64,000 bases of DNA from Caryophanales bacterium UBA5603 (GTDB lineage: Bacteria > Bacillota_I > Bacilli_A > Izemoplasmatales > Hujiaoplasmataceae). The position numbers and the translations under genes were made by a program. Location: NCBI GenBank assembly GCA_002424815.1, contig DILB01000027.1, positions 1-64,000 on the forward strand, in the 5' to 3' direction. Shown here in pieces: positions 16,789 through 25,303 of the stretch. Below the pieces are notes generated by a model that was not told where the DNA came from, made no database searches, and worked only from the letters and a program-made list of their open reading frames with translations. Within the stretch, counting starts at the first letter, position 1, and each line of letters starts with the position of its first letter.

Positions 16789-17136
16789 ATGTCACAGCAA
16801 ATTATCGATCAAGTAACAAATTCCTTCATTAAGACTGACATTCCTGAATTTCGCCCTGGCGACAATGTAAAAGTGTCGGTTAAAATTAAAGAAGGAAACC
16901 GCGAACGTATTCAAGCCTTTGAAGGTTTGTGTATGAAACGTCAAGGCGCAGGTGTTAGCGAAACTTTCACAGTTCGCAAAATATCTTACGGTGTCGGCGT
17001 TGAAAGAACGTTCCCGATTCATTCACCACTGATCGAAAAAATCGAAGTTACCCGTCGTGGTAAAGTTCGACGTGCCAATCTCGGGTATATCCGTGGATTG
17101 TCTGCAAAAGCGGCTCGAATCAAAGAAAGAAGATAG
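16789..17136 (+). CDS. rplS: 50S ribosomal protein L19
   Basis: A 115-residue L19, located at the 30S-50S interface. Recognised by FRPGDNVKVSVKIKEGNRER, AFEGLCMKRQGAG, FTVRKISYGVGVERTFP and the C-terminal GKVRRANLGYIRGLSAKAAR. The frame is open from a TTG at 16780, but the ATG at 16789 lies nine bases after GAGGAG and gives the standard N-terminus. It has its own promoter and leader, and a terminator follows, although the rimM-trmD-rplS order is conserved. Confidence 0.97.
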   Translation: MSQQIIDQVTNSFIKTDIPEFRPGDNVKVSVKIKEGNRERIQAFEGLCMKRQGAGVSETFTVRKISYGVGVERTFPIHSPLIEKIEVTRRGKVRRANLGYIRGLSAKAARIKERR

Positions 17137-17145
17137 TTCAAAAAA

Positions 17146-17171
17146 TGACGATCTAACAATCGTCTTTTTTT
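17146..17171 (+). terminator. Rho-independent terminator after rplS
   Basis: GACGAT (17147-17152) pairs with ATCGTC (17159-17164), then seven Ts. Confidence 0.85.
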
Positions 17172-17200
17172 ATGAAAGAAAATGAAAAAATTTTCATAAA
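17169..17200. repeat. inverted repeat upstream of the ccpA-like promoter
   Basis: TTTATGAAA (17169-17177) and TTTCATAAA (17192-17200) form a perfect 9-bp inverted repeat with a 14-base spacer. It ends 14 bases before the -35 box at 17215. It could be a regulatory site or an extension of the rplS terminator. Confidence 0.35.
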
Positions 17201-17214
17201 TTCATTCAAAACCA

Positions 17215-17243
17215 TTGAAACACCCTGTAAATAATGATAGAAT
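17215..17243 (+). promoter_or_regulatory. promoter of the ccpA-like gene
   Basis: TTGAAA (17215-17220), 17-base spacer, extended -10 TGaTAGAAT (TAGAAT at 17238-17243). Confidence 0.75.
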
Positions 17244-17296
17244 AATTTAAGAATTATAATATTGAATTAAATTTTTAGAAAGGATTGGGATTAGAT

Positions 17297-18301
17297 ATGA
17301 ATAAAGCCACCATATATAATGTCGCATATGCGGCTAACGTCTCTTTAGCGACAGTCTCTAGAACTTTGAACAACCCCCAAAAGGTTAAGCCAGAAACACG
17401 TGATCGCGTTTTAAGGGTCATCAAAGAACTGGGGTATAAACCCAATGCTTTTGCTAAAGGGCTCGCTAGTAAAAAATCAACTACAGTTGCGGTTATTGTT
17501 CCCGATATGTCTAGAGCTTCGGTTGCAGAAATGTTAAATGGAATTGCAGCTGAATCGCATAAATATTCATATTCATTACTCATTTTTGTAATGAAGGATG
17601 AAAAAGTTGAAGAATCAGAAATGCTTAAAGAAGTAGTGGCTAGTCAAGTTGATGGAATATTATATTTAAATGATGAAATCAATGAAAGCCAGTATGCGAT
17701 GCTAAATATTATCCAAGATGAATATAAAGTTCCAATCGTTTTAGCCAACACCCTTTATCCATATGATAACAAACTCGTTACCGTGTGTATCGATTATTTT
17801 AAAGCCGCCTACGAATTAACGACCCAGTTAATCAATGAAGGCCGAAAAGATATTTACTTGCTTACAACAGCTAGAAAATATATGGTAAATGATCTAAAAG
17901 AAGAAGGTTACCTTAAAGCAATGAAAGAAGCAAAATTATCACCGAATATTGTTCGCACAAGTGGTGATATTGCGGTAAACACTCATCATTTCAATGAATT
18001 ATTTAAAGGGAAAACACTTGTGGATGGGGTCATAGCTGTTAGAGATTCAATCGCTGTATCTTTTATTAATACAATGATTGAAAAAGGTAAAGAAATTCCA
18101 AAAGATATCAGTGTTTATGGTTTCCAAAACACGAAATATGCATCACTTTCTCGACCAAAATTGTCTTGTGTTGATATCCCAGTTGCAGAAATAGGACAAA
18201 AAGCCATGTCACTTTTGAAACGTGAAATTGATGGCGAAATTAATGAAATAAAATTCAATGTTTTACCACATAGTATTATTAAACGTCAATCAACAAAATA
18301 A
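17297..18301 (+). CDS. ccpA: LacI-family transcriptional regulator, CcpA-like
   Basis: A 334-residue LacI/GalR regulator. The N-terminal helix-turn-helix is TIYNVAYAANVSLATVSRTL, followed by the hinge KPNAFAKGLASKKSTTVAVI, which closely resembles CcpA. The sugar/corepressor-binding domain ends with LPHSIIKRQSTK, also like the CcpA C-terminus. CcpA mediates carbon catabolite control together with phosphorylated HPr at cre sites, and a cre-like site lies upstream of the symporter gene. The frame extends to a TTG at 17285, but the ATG at 17297 gives the normal N-terminus. ccpA lies in the same region as tyrS in Bacillus, as here. Alternative: a local LacI-type sugar repressor. Confidence 0.75.
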   Translation: MNKATIYNVAYAANVSLATVSRTLNNPQKVKPETRDRVLRVIKELGYKPNAFAKGLASKKSTTVAVIVPDMSRASVAEMLNGIAAESHKYSYSLLIFVMKDEKVEESEMLKEVVASQVDGILYLNDEINESQYAMLNIIQDEYKVPIVLANTLYPYDNKLVTVCIDYFKAAYELTTQLINEGRKDIYLLTTARKYMVNDLKEEGYLKAMKEAKLSPNIVRTSGDIAVNTHHFNELFKGKTLVDGVIAVRDSIAVSFINTMIEKGKEIPKDISVYGFQNTKYASLSRPKLSCVDIPVAEIGQKAMSLLKREIDGEINEIKFNVLPHSIIKRQSTK

Positions 18302-18512
18302 AACGATGAATAAGCAAAGTAGTTTCTTTGGTACGACGCTAGAGACCCGATGGTTGGTGAAAATTGGGGCGACCAAATCGACGAAATACACTTACGAGTT
18401 TCTGCTTATGCAGACGGTAAACCCGTTATCTTTCCAAGTGCACGAAAGTGAATTAAGGTGGTACCACGGTTGTAAAATCGTCCTTTCATAAGGGCGATTT
18501 TTATTTTTTTAT
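18302..18512 (+). promoter_or_regulatory. T-box riboswitch (tyrosine) upstream of tyrS
   Basis: The T-box AAGGTGGTACCACGG occupies 18455-18469. The base of Stem I is ATAAGCA near 18309 paired with TGCTTAT at 18403-18409. The candidate specifier is UAC (Tyr) at 18387-18389 after GAAA and before A. The terminator stem is 18474-18485 with 18490-18501, one G-U pair, then a T-run. Uncharged tRNA-Tyr should stabilise the antiterminator. Stem I starts within about ten bases of the ccpA-like stop, so transcription probably enters from ccpA or from a promoter inside it. Confidence 0.93.
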
Positions 18513-18545
18513 AATTTACAATAAGATTAAAGAGAGGTAATTACG

Positions 18546-19784
18546 ATGAATTTATTCGAACAATTGAAATGGCGTGGATTAGTTTTTGACATGACAGATC
18601 CTGCATTAACATCCATCCTTAGCCAAGAAAAATTAACTTTTTACTTAGGAGCTGATCCGACAGCTGATAGCCTTCATGTAGGTCATCTTTTAGCATATCT
18701 TGTCGCAAAACGTCTTTCATTAGCTGGGCATAAACCGATCTTAGTCATCGGTGGTGGAACCGGCCTAATTGGAGACCCGAGTTTTAAAAATTCTGAAAGA
18801 CAATTATTGACGATTGAAACATCTTTAAAAAATGCTGAAGGGATTACTCGTCAAGTCAAACAATTATTGCCTGATGCGTTAATTGTTAATAATTATGATT
18901 GGTTATCATCACTTAACGCTATTGAATTTTTACGCGATATCGGAAAGAACTTCAATGTATCCTACATGATGAGTAAAGACTCAGTTAAGTCTCGTATAGA
19001 AAACGGCATATCTTTTACTGAATTTTCATATCAGATCATTCAAGCCTGGGATTTTGAGCATCTCTATAAAAAGTACAACTGTACAATGCAAATTGGCGGG
19101 CAAGATCAGTGGGGAAATATTACATCTGGTCTCGAACTTATTAGGAAAGTACATGGTTATGAGTCAAAAGCGTATGGATTTACATTCCCGTTAGTCACTA
19201 AATCTGATGGAATGAAGTTCGGAAAATCAGAGTCGGGAGCAATTTGGTTAGACAAAGCCAAAACGTCTTCTTATGATTTTTATCAATTTTGGATTAATAC
19301 AGCAGATGATGATGTCATTCTGCGTTTAAAACAATTTACATTTTTATCTGTTGAAGAAATTTCTGCTTTGGAAATTGAATTAAAAAATAATCCAGAAAAA
19401 AGAAATGCTCAAAAAGTTTTAGCCCGAGAATTGACACAATTGATACATGGTAAAAAGGCATTAGAAGAAGCCGAACATATTACTCAAGCATTATTTAGTG
19501 GTACAATTGAGCAATTAAGTGCTTCTGAAATTGAAATGGGATTCAAGGATTTATTAACTTTTGAGACACAAGATAATGAATTATTAATCGATTTGCTCGT
19601 CAAAACTGATCTTGTTCAATCTAAACGGGAAGCGAGAGATTTAATTCAGAGTGGAGCCGTATCGGTCAATGGAGATAAAATCACAGAGTTGACGTATTTA
19701 GTTCATAAATCAAAGGCTATTGACAATAAATATTCAATCTTGAGAAAAGGAAAGAAGAAGTACGCTTTAGTAAAACACTTGTAA
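18546..19784 (+). CDS. tyrS: tyrosine--tRNA ligase
   Basis: A 412-residue class Ic synthetase that charges tRNA-Tyr. The HIGH-type motif is HVGH in ADPTADSLHVGHLLAYLV (about residue 45), the KMSKS-type motif is KFGKS in DGMKFGKSESGAIWL, and the Tyr-binding region includes EFSYQIIQAWDF and GGQDQWGNI. An S4 RNA-binding domain lies at the C-terminus (LVQSKREARDLIQSGAVSVN). Start ATG follows GAGAGG. The gene is controlled by the T-box leader and is followed by a strong terminator. Confidence 0.97.
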   Translation: MNLFEQLKWRGLVFDMTDPALTSILSQEKLTFYLGADPTADSLHVGHLLAYLVAKRLSLAGHKPILVIGGGTGLIGDPSFKNSERQLLTIETSLKNAEGITRQVKQLLPDALIVNNYDWLSSLNAIEFLRDIGKNFNVSYMMSKDSVKSRIENGISFTEFSYQIIQAWDFEHLYKKYNCTMQIGGQDQWGNITSGLELIRKVHGYESKAYGFTFPLVTKSDGMKFGKSESGAIWLDKAKTSSYDFYQFWINTADDDVILRLKQFTFLSVEEISALEIELKNNPEKRNAQKVLARELTQLIHGKKALEEAEHITQALFSGTIEQLSASEIEMGFKDLLTFETQDNELLIDLLVKTDLVQSKREARDLIQSGAVSVNGDKITELTYLVHKSKAIDNKYSILRKGKKKYALVKHL

Positions 19785-19789
19785 TAAAA

Positions 19790-19829
19790 AGAGGAATTCC
19801 GACAGAATGAATGGAATTCCTCTTCTATT
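19790..19829. terminator. bidirectional terminator, tyrS and metal ATPase
   Basis: AGAGGAATTCC (19790-19800) pairs perfectly with GGAATTCCTCT (19813-19823), an 11-bp stem between convergent genes. A-rich and T-rich flanks allow use in both directions. Confidence 0.85.
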
Positions 19830-21967
19830 TAATTTTTGATTTCTTCAAGTTTCTTTTCGTTAAATTTCAAGTAAATTATTCGTAGCGCATTCAATACACA
19901 AAGTAAAGTTACTCCCACATCTGCAAAAATAGATAGCCACATGAACATAACACCAAACGCTGATAAAGCAAGAAAGCCAAGTTTTATTGTCATTGAAAAA
20001 ACAATGTTTTGAATGGCAATAGAACGAGTTTTTTTAGCAATTCTAATAGCCTTTTCAAGTAATCTGAGATCATCATTGATAATAATGATGTCTGAAACTT
20101 CAATGGCCAAATCACTGGCAGATCCCATTGAAACACCGATATCAGCATTTTTTAATAATGGAGCATCATTGATCCCATCACCAATGTATAAACTTATCGA
20201 GTTGGTTCTGATGGCATTAAATTTTTCTAATTTTTGTTCTGGGAGTAATTCTGAATAATATTCAATTCCACCGAGTTTTAAAGCGATATCTTTGGCAGAA
20301 CTTTCATTATCACCCGTCAGCATGACTGTATCATAACTCTTTGTTAAACGACGGACAACCTCCATAGAACTTTCTTTCAGTTCATCTTGAACAATAACAT
20401 ATCCTAAATATTGTTTGTTTTTTGCGATGAAAGTATAAGAACCGACCGGCATTTTTTCTAAATTTACTTCGACACCATTATTAACTAGAAAACGTTGACT
20501 TCCAGCTAAAACTTCAGTATCATCAATGGTTCCTCTGATTCCGTATCCAGCAATCTCTTTGACATTTTCAACGTCATACGTCGGTTGTTTATAGTATTCC
20601 ACAATGGCTTCAGCTATTGGATGATTTGAATATTTTTCAATAGAGGCAGCTACTTTAAGAGTTTCTTCATCTGAATATTTATGAACAAAAAATGCGCCGT
20701 AAGTCAAAGTACCTGTTTTATCCATTGCAATAGTTCTAACATCGGTCAATGTATGAAGAAATGTCGAACCTTTGAATAAAATTCCGTTTTTTGCTGCACT
20801 TCCTATTCCTGCAAAATATGAGAGCGGAACGGATAAAACTAAGGAACAAGGACATGAGATTACTAAAAATATAGCTGCGCGATAAATATATCCTGTGGGG
20901 GTTATGACGTTATTGGGTTCAAATATTAAACCGATTATAACCAAAAGTCCTGCAAGAATAACGACAATGGGTGTATATATTTTCGAGAATTTTGTAATAA
21001 ACATTTCCGTTCTTGATTTTGAATTGGTTGAATTTTCAATTAAATCGATAATTTTTGCCATTGTAGAATCTTGATATTCTTTTTCAGCACGCATATGGAT
21101 GACATCGCCCACGCAAATGTTTCCGGATAGTACTTGAGTACCTATTTCGGCTCGCATTAACTTTGATTCACCAGTTAAACTTGAGGTGTTAAGACTAGTA
21201 GATCCAAGCGTGACGATGCCATCAACCGGAATTCTCTCACCGTTTTTTACTACGATGATATCGCCTACTTTGATTTGCATAGGATCTTTGACAATAATTT
21301 TATCATCGATAAGTACATTAGCGTACTCGATTTGTATTCCCATTAACGCCGTAATTTCATTTTTAGATCTTTGAACAGCGAGAGACTGCAGGTGTTCACC
21401 GATAGAATATAAAATGATTACGGCAATGCTCTCTTCATATTTTCCGAGAAACATCGCTGCGAATGTTGCAATAATCATCAATGTGTTTTCATTAAAAAAA
21501 TTAAAGTTCTTAAAACTTCGAATTAACAGAGTTAGTAGTCTTGAAACCAATAAAACATACCCTAACCAATATAAAGTCGGAATTGACCAAGCAGGCATTG
21601 AAAGAATTAAATTTGTGCCAAATATTGCATTAAAATATTGGGGGATTCGATAAAGCGAAAAAGTGATAGTAATGATTGCCATACCAATTAACACGATTAG
21701 ATATTGTTTAAAAAAACTTGGTTTTTTTTCGGTTTTTCCCGTTCCGAAAAAATGAGTATCGATATTGTCTTCTAACATATCCACAATAGAACGAATATCT
21801 TTTAGTGCGATATCTTCATCATATTCATCTTTAAAATCTACTAGCATAATTTGATTTGTGTAATTAAAACTTGCGCTATTAACATATGGTAAACGACTTG
21901 TTCTTTTTTCGATTTTGTTGATACAAGTTGAGCAAGTCAGATTCTTCATCACGATTTTGCGGATCAT
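19829..21967 (-). CDS. P1B-type heavy-metal ATPase (Zn/Cd/Co/Pb export type)
   Basis: A 712-residue metal-exporting P-type ATPase. An N-terminal metal-binding domain carries CSTC near residues 11-14 in MKNLTCSTCINKIEKR. The transmembrane metal site is SCPCSLVLSVP with Cys372 and Cys374. The phosphorylated residue is Asp416 in DKTGTLTYG, followed by the HP motif SNHPIAEAI and the hinge TGDNESSAKDIA and GDGINDAP. The final helix has ADVGVTLLCVLNALR, like the Asp-containing TM8 of ZntA/CadA, which favours Zn2+, Cd2+ or Pb2+ over Cu+. Start ATG is six bases after AGGAG. A palindrome overlaps the transcription start region, so metal-responsive repression is plausible. It is divergent from pepV. 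Confidence 0.9.
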   Translation of the reverse strand: MIRKIVMKNLTCSTCINKIEKRTSRLPYVNSASFNYTNQIMLVDFKDEYDEDIALKDIRSIVDMLEDNIDTHFFGTGKTEKKPSFFKQYLIVLIGMAIITITFSLYRIPQYFNAIFGTNLILSMPAWSIPTLYWLGYVLLVSRLLTLLIRSFKNFNFFNENTLMIIATFAAMFLGKYEESIAVIILYSIGEHLQSLAVQRSKNEITALMGIQIEYANVLIDDKIIVKDPMQIKVGDIIVVKNGERIPVDGIVTLGSTSLNTSSLTGESKLMRAEIGTQVLSGNICVGDVIHMRAEKEYQDSTMAKIIDLIENSTNSKSRTEMFITKFSKIYTPIVVILAGLLVIIGLIFEPNNVITPTGYIYRAAIFLVISCPCSLVLSVPLSYFAGIGSAAKNGILFKGSTFLHTLTDVRTIAMDKTGTLTYGAFFVHKYSDEETLKVAASIEKYSNHPIAEAIVEYYKQPTYDVENVKEIAGYGIRGTIDDTEVLAGSQRFLVNNGVEVNLEKMPVGSYTFIAKNKQYLGYVIVQDELKESSMEVVRRLTKSYDTVMLTGDNESSAKDIALKLGGIEYYSELLPEQKLEKFNAIRTNSISLYIGDGINDAPLLKNADIGVSMGSASDLAIEVSDIIIINDDLRLLEKAIRIAKKTRSIAIQNIVFSMTIKLGFLALSAFGVMFMWLSIFADVGVTLLCVLNALRIIYLKFNEKKLEEIKN

Positions 21968-21991
21968 ATTAATCTCCTGTATATGACTAAA

Positions 21992-22009
21992 TTCATACCT
22001 TGATATGAA
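21992..22009. repeat. inverted repeat in the metal ATPase leader
   Basis: TTCATA (21992-21997) and TATGAA (22004-22009), spacer of six. It lies between the ATPase promoter and its ribosome-binding site. Possible secondary operator; weak on its own. Confidence 0.3.
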
Positions 22010-22013
22010 ATGG

Positions 22014-22062
22014 TTATAGTTTTACTATAATAACATTATACTAAGTATTTACAAAATGTCAA
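22014..22062 (-). promoter_or_regulatory. promoter and palindromic operator of the metal ATPase gene
   Basis: On the minus strand, TTGACA (22057-22062), a 16-base spacer and TATAAT (22035-22040). The perfect 17-base palindrome TTATAGTTTTACTATAA (22014-22030) falls on the expected transcription start, a typical repressor position. The regulator is not in this window. Confidence 0.7.
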
Positions 22063-22124
22063 ATCAATATCAAATGCAGCCTTTTTCCATCAATTAAAGT
22101 AAGGAATATTAATTCTCTTGTTCT

Positions 22125-22152
22125 TTGCAAATGTCATCAATTATGGTAAAAT
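22125..22152 (+). promoter_or_regulatory. promoter of pepV
   Basis: TTGCAA (22125-22130), 16-base spacer, extended -10 TGgTAAAAT (TAAAAT at 22147-22152). Its position argues against translation starting at the upstream in-frame ATG at 22118. Confidence 0.65.
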
Positions 22153-22174
22153 TATATGGAATGGAGTGACTATT

Positions 22175-23527
22175 ATGGACTGGTTAAAAATTGCTCAATC
22201 ATATAAAGAAGAATTTATTGAAAAAACTCAAGCTTTACTCAAATTTCCAACCCTTCTTGATACTTTTAATCCAGAAAATCGAGAAGCGCCTTTTGGAAAT
22301 CCAATCCGACAAGCACTGGATTGGTTTTTGTATATGGCCGAGGCGGACGGATTTAAAATTAAAAATATTGACAACTTTGCTGGACATATAGAAATGGGTG
22401 CAGGAAAAGAAATTTTAGGAATATTGGGGCATCTTGATGTAGTGCCTACCGGAGGGAAATGGAATTATCCACCTTTTGGGGCTGTCATCGATGACGGGAA
22501 AATATACGCAAGAGGGGCAATGGATGATAAGGGACCTTCAATGGCTGCTTATATTGCTATGAAGATGATTCATGATCAACATATAAATTTAAATAAAAAA
22601 GTTCGTTTAATATTAGGCTGTGATGAAGAATCTGGAATGCGGTGCATCCGCAGATATCTTGAAAAGGAACAAATGCCGGATATAGGATTTGCGCCTGATG
22701 CTGATTTTCCGCTAATATATGGCGAAAAGGGAAATTTTTCGTGGGATATTATTGGACACGAATCTGACGAATTAATTGAGTCTATTTTTGCTGGAGAAAG
22801 ATATAACGTTGTTCCTGATGAGTGTGTTGCAGTATTAAAACAAGATGTTAGTTCTGCATTTCAATCTTACCTTTTAGAACACCAGTACCAAGGCAAAATT
22901 GAAGGCAACACCTACACAATCTACGGTAAAAATTCCCATGCTGCATGGCCATATATGGGTGTGAATGCTATTTTTTTAATGGCTGAATTTTTAAAAACAC
23001 AGACAAAATCAAATTTTGTCGATTATCTAGTTAAATATTTGACTCACGATTATTACGGAAAAAAACTCCAAATTGATTACTTTGATCCTGAAATGAAAGA
23101 ATTGACGATTAATTTAGCTATCATAAAGTATGATAAAGGGTCATTCTCAATTGGAATTAATATTCGATTCCCAATTGGATTCGATATTGAATCCAAAACG
23201 TTATTAATTGAAAAATCAGCAGAAAATTATGGTTTTTCATTTAAACCTCAAAGAGTATCAAAACCTCATTATGTAAGCCCCAATGACCCTTTAGTAAAGA
23301 CCTTGCTTGCTGCTTATCAAAAATATTCTTTAGACTATGAATCGCCGATTGTTACAATAGGCGGAGGAACATATGCTAGGACTTTAAAAAAAGCTGTTGC
23401 TTTTGGTCCGAATTTACCAAAGAATCCCGATCTTGCACATCAACCGAATGAATATCTAGTCATTGATGAGATGATAATGGCTGCAGCAATCTATGCTGAA
23501 GCAATTGAAAAACTTTGTACGGAGTAA
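22175..23527 (+). CDS. pepV: M20-family dipeptidase, PepV/Sapep type
   Basis: A 450-residue zinc peptidase that cleaves dipeptides in the cytoplasm. Metal ligands appear in LGHLDVVPTGGKW (His and the following Asp), ARGAMDDKGPSMAAYIA and the catalytic Glu pair in GCDEESGMRCI. Then come APDADFPLIYGEKGN and the C-terminal VTIGGGTYARTL and AHQPNEYLVIDE, all typical of PepV. The start is the ATG at 22175, six bases after GGAGTG; the longer frame from 22118 would begin before the promoter. trmB follows eight bases after the stop. Bacillus carries pepV, trmB and an M42 peptidase gene close together. Confidence 0.9.
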   Translation: MDWLKIAQSYKEEFIEKTQALLKFPTLLDTFNPENREAPFGNPIRQALDWFLYMAEADGFKIKNIDNFAGHIEMGAGKEILGILGHLDVVPTGGKWNYPPFGAVIDDGKIYARGAMDDKGPSMAAYIAMKMIHDQHINLNKKVRLILGCDEESGMRCIRRYLEKEQMPDIGFAPDADFPLIYGEKGNFSWDIIGHESDELIESIFAGERYNVVPDECVAVLKQDVSSAFQSYLLEHQYQGKIEGNTYTIYGKNSHAAWPYMGVNAIFLMAEFLKTQTKSNFVDYLVKYLTHDYYGKKLQIDYFDPEMKELTINLAIIKYDKGSFSIGINIRFPIGFDIESKTLLIEKSAENYGFSFKPQRVSKPHYVSPNDPLVKTLLAAYQKYSLDYESPIVTIGGGTYARTLKKAVAFGPNLPKNPDLAHQPNEYLVIDEMIMAAAIYAEAIEKLCTE

Positions 23528-23534
23528 AAATCTC

Positions 23535-24188
23535 ATGCGTTTAAGGAAAGTAAAGAACGCTTCAATAACACTCAATAATCATCCTGAATTATTAATTCAA
23601 AATCCAGATTTTTATAAAGGAAAATGGGATACTCTTTTTCCGAAAAATCAACCAATACATCTTGAAATTGGAATTGGTAAAGGTAAATTTCTTTTTGAAC
23701 TTGCAAAACTTCATCCTGAAATCAATTATTTAGGCATTGAAAAATTTGATTCAGTAATTGTAAGAGCGCTTGAAAAACTGCTTATATCACCCTTGCCAAA
23801 TGTTTTGTTGATATATGTTGATGCTAATCGACTGCCAGATCTCTTTGATATAGGCGAAATTGATAAATTATATTTAAATTTTTCCGATCCATGGCCGAAA
23901 AACGCTCATAAAAAACGTCGATTAACTAGTCCTTTATTTTTATCATTTTACCAAGCAATTCTTAGAAAAGATGCTGTTATCGAATATAAGACTGATAATT
24001 TTCGTTTTTTTGAATATACGATGATGACATTAATCGAATATCCAGCTAACATTATTAAAATGAGTCTTGATTTGCATCATGAACATAATATTGAAAACGT
24101 AGAAACTGAGTTTGAGACTCGATTTGTCTCTATGGGGAATTCAATATATTACATTAGTTTTCAATTAAAGGAGAAAACAGATGATTAA
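23535..24188 (+). CDS. trmB: tRNA (guanine-N7)-methyltransferase TrmB
   Basis: A 217-residue TrmB that forms m7G46 in tRNA using AdoMet. The Rossmann-type site is HLEIGIGKGKFLFELAKLHP near residue 53, and the signature NFSDPWPKNAHKKRRL near residue 120 is diagnostic. TEFETRFVSMG lies at the C-terminal end. The frame extends upstream to 23493, but the ATG at 23535, ten bases after GGAG, gives the normal length. It overlaps the M42 peptidase gene by eight bases, so translational coupling is likely. Confidence 0.95.
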   Translation: MRLRKVKNASITLNNHPELLIQNPDFYKGKWDTLFPKNQPIHLEIGIGKGKFLFELAKLHPEINYLGIEKFDSVIVRALEKLLISPLPNVLLIYVDANRLPDLFDIGEIDKLYLNFSDPWPKNAHKKRRLTSPLFLSFYQAILRKDAVIEYKTDNFRFFEYTMMTLIEYPANIIKMSLDLHHEHNIENVETEFETRFVSMGNSIYYISFQLKEKTDD

Positions 24189-25248
24189 ATCTCATTATCA
24201 GACACTTGTGGAACTTCCAGGGGTGTCTGCCAACGAAAAATATGTTCGAAAATTTATGAAAAGCGAACTTGAAAAGGTATCTGAAAAGATTTTCCAAGAT
24301 AAACTTGGGTCTATTTTTGGCGGAATTAACTTGGGGAAAAATGGCCCAAAGGTAATGATAGCCAGTCATATGGATGAAGTTGGAGCAATGGTTGCCAGTA
24401 TAACCGATAAAGGATTCATTAAAATGATCCCGGTGGGATCGATTAGTGCGCCAATAATGTTAAGTGAACATCTCAATATTGTTATTGATGACGGATCATT
24501 TGTTCCCGGAGTCGTTGGAGCAAAACCGCCACATTTGATGCGAGATAGTTCATCAAAACAAGTTTCAGATTTTGATGATTTTGTACTTGATATCGGCGCA
24601 GACTCCAAAGCACATGCAGCAGAACTTGGTGTCAAAGTGGGTCAACAAATCGTTTTTAATAATAACTATACCATTTCCAAAGATGGAAAAAAGATATTCT
24701 CAAAAGCTTGGGATGATCGTTTTGGTTGTGGAATGGCACTTGATATTTTACAATCTATAGATAAAAACAAAATTCCATGCCAGCTCTTTGCAGGGGCTAA
24801 TGTTCAAGAAGAAGTTGGACTTAGAGGAGCTGGAACTTCAGCTTACATGATTAAACCAGATTTGTTCATCGCTGTAGACTGCAGTCCTTGTTCTGACACA
24901 TTTGAAGATTCTGATGTCGGAGGAAAACTGGGCGGCGGATTCATGATTCGCTTCTATGATCCAAAATGTATTATGCATCAAGGAATGAAAGCTTTTATCG
25001 AATCGACAGCAAAAGAACACAATATAAAATATCAATATTACAAGTCATTAGGCGGAACCGACGCTGCACAAGTTCAACTCTCTGAATCTGGCGTTTTAGT
25101 TTGTACGATTGGTATGCCTTCAAGATATATCCACTCATCGACTTCAATGATTCACATTGACGATTACGAAGCGGTTAAAGTGGTCATCTTGGCAATGCTT
25201 GAACAACTTGATTTTAATAAGATTAACGAAATCAAAGAAAACGTTTAG
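24181..25248 (+). CDS. M42-family aminopeptidase
   Basis: A 355-residue metallo-aminopeptidase of the M42 family (glutamyl aminopeptidase, deblocking aminopeptidase or FrvX/YsdC type), usually a cytoplasmic dodecamer that degrades peptides. Metal-site motifs are ASHMDEVGAMVASI (His, Asp), SKAWDDRFGCGMAL (Asp), the catalytic Glu pair in NVQEEVGLRGAGTSA, AVDCSPCSDT and the terminal YIHSSTSMI (His). ATG follows AAAGGAG inside the end of trmB. Its place next to pepV and trmB matches Bacillus. Older annotations call the family endoglucanase, which is misleading. Confidence 0.92.
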   Translation: MIKSHYQTLVELPGVSANEKYVRKFMKSELEKVSEKIFQDKLGSIFGGINLGKNGPKVMIASHMDEVGAMVASITDKGFIKMIPVGSISAPIMLSEHLNIVIDDGSFVPGVVGAKPPHLMRDSSSKQVSDFDDFVLDIGADSKAHAAELGVKVGQQIVFNNNYTISKDGKKIFSKAWDDRFGCGMALDILQSIDKNKIPCQLFAGANVQEEVGLRGAGTSAYMIKPDLFIAVDCSPCSDTFEDSDVGGKLGGGFMIRFYDPKCIMHQGMKAFIESTAKEHNIKYQYYKSLGGTDAAQVQLSESGVLVCTIGMPSRYIHSSTSMIHIDDYEAVKVVILAMLEQLDFNKINEIKENV

Positions 25249-25303
25249 TCTTTTAAAATAATAATCTTATGAGACCACTAATGTGGCTTAAAAAGGAGAA
25301 ATA

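Noticed and set aside
18258..18491. Short frame overlapping the tyrS leader
   Set aside because: The region is explained by the T-box; no ribosome-binding site.
25262..25290. Small hairpin before the ECF S-component gene as a riboswitch or terminator
   Set aside because: Only a 4-bp stem (CCAC/GTGG) without a T-run; too weak to call.
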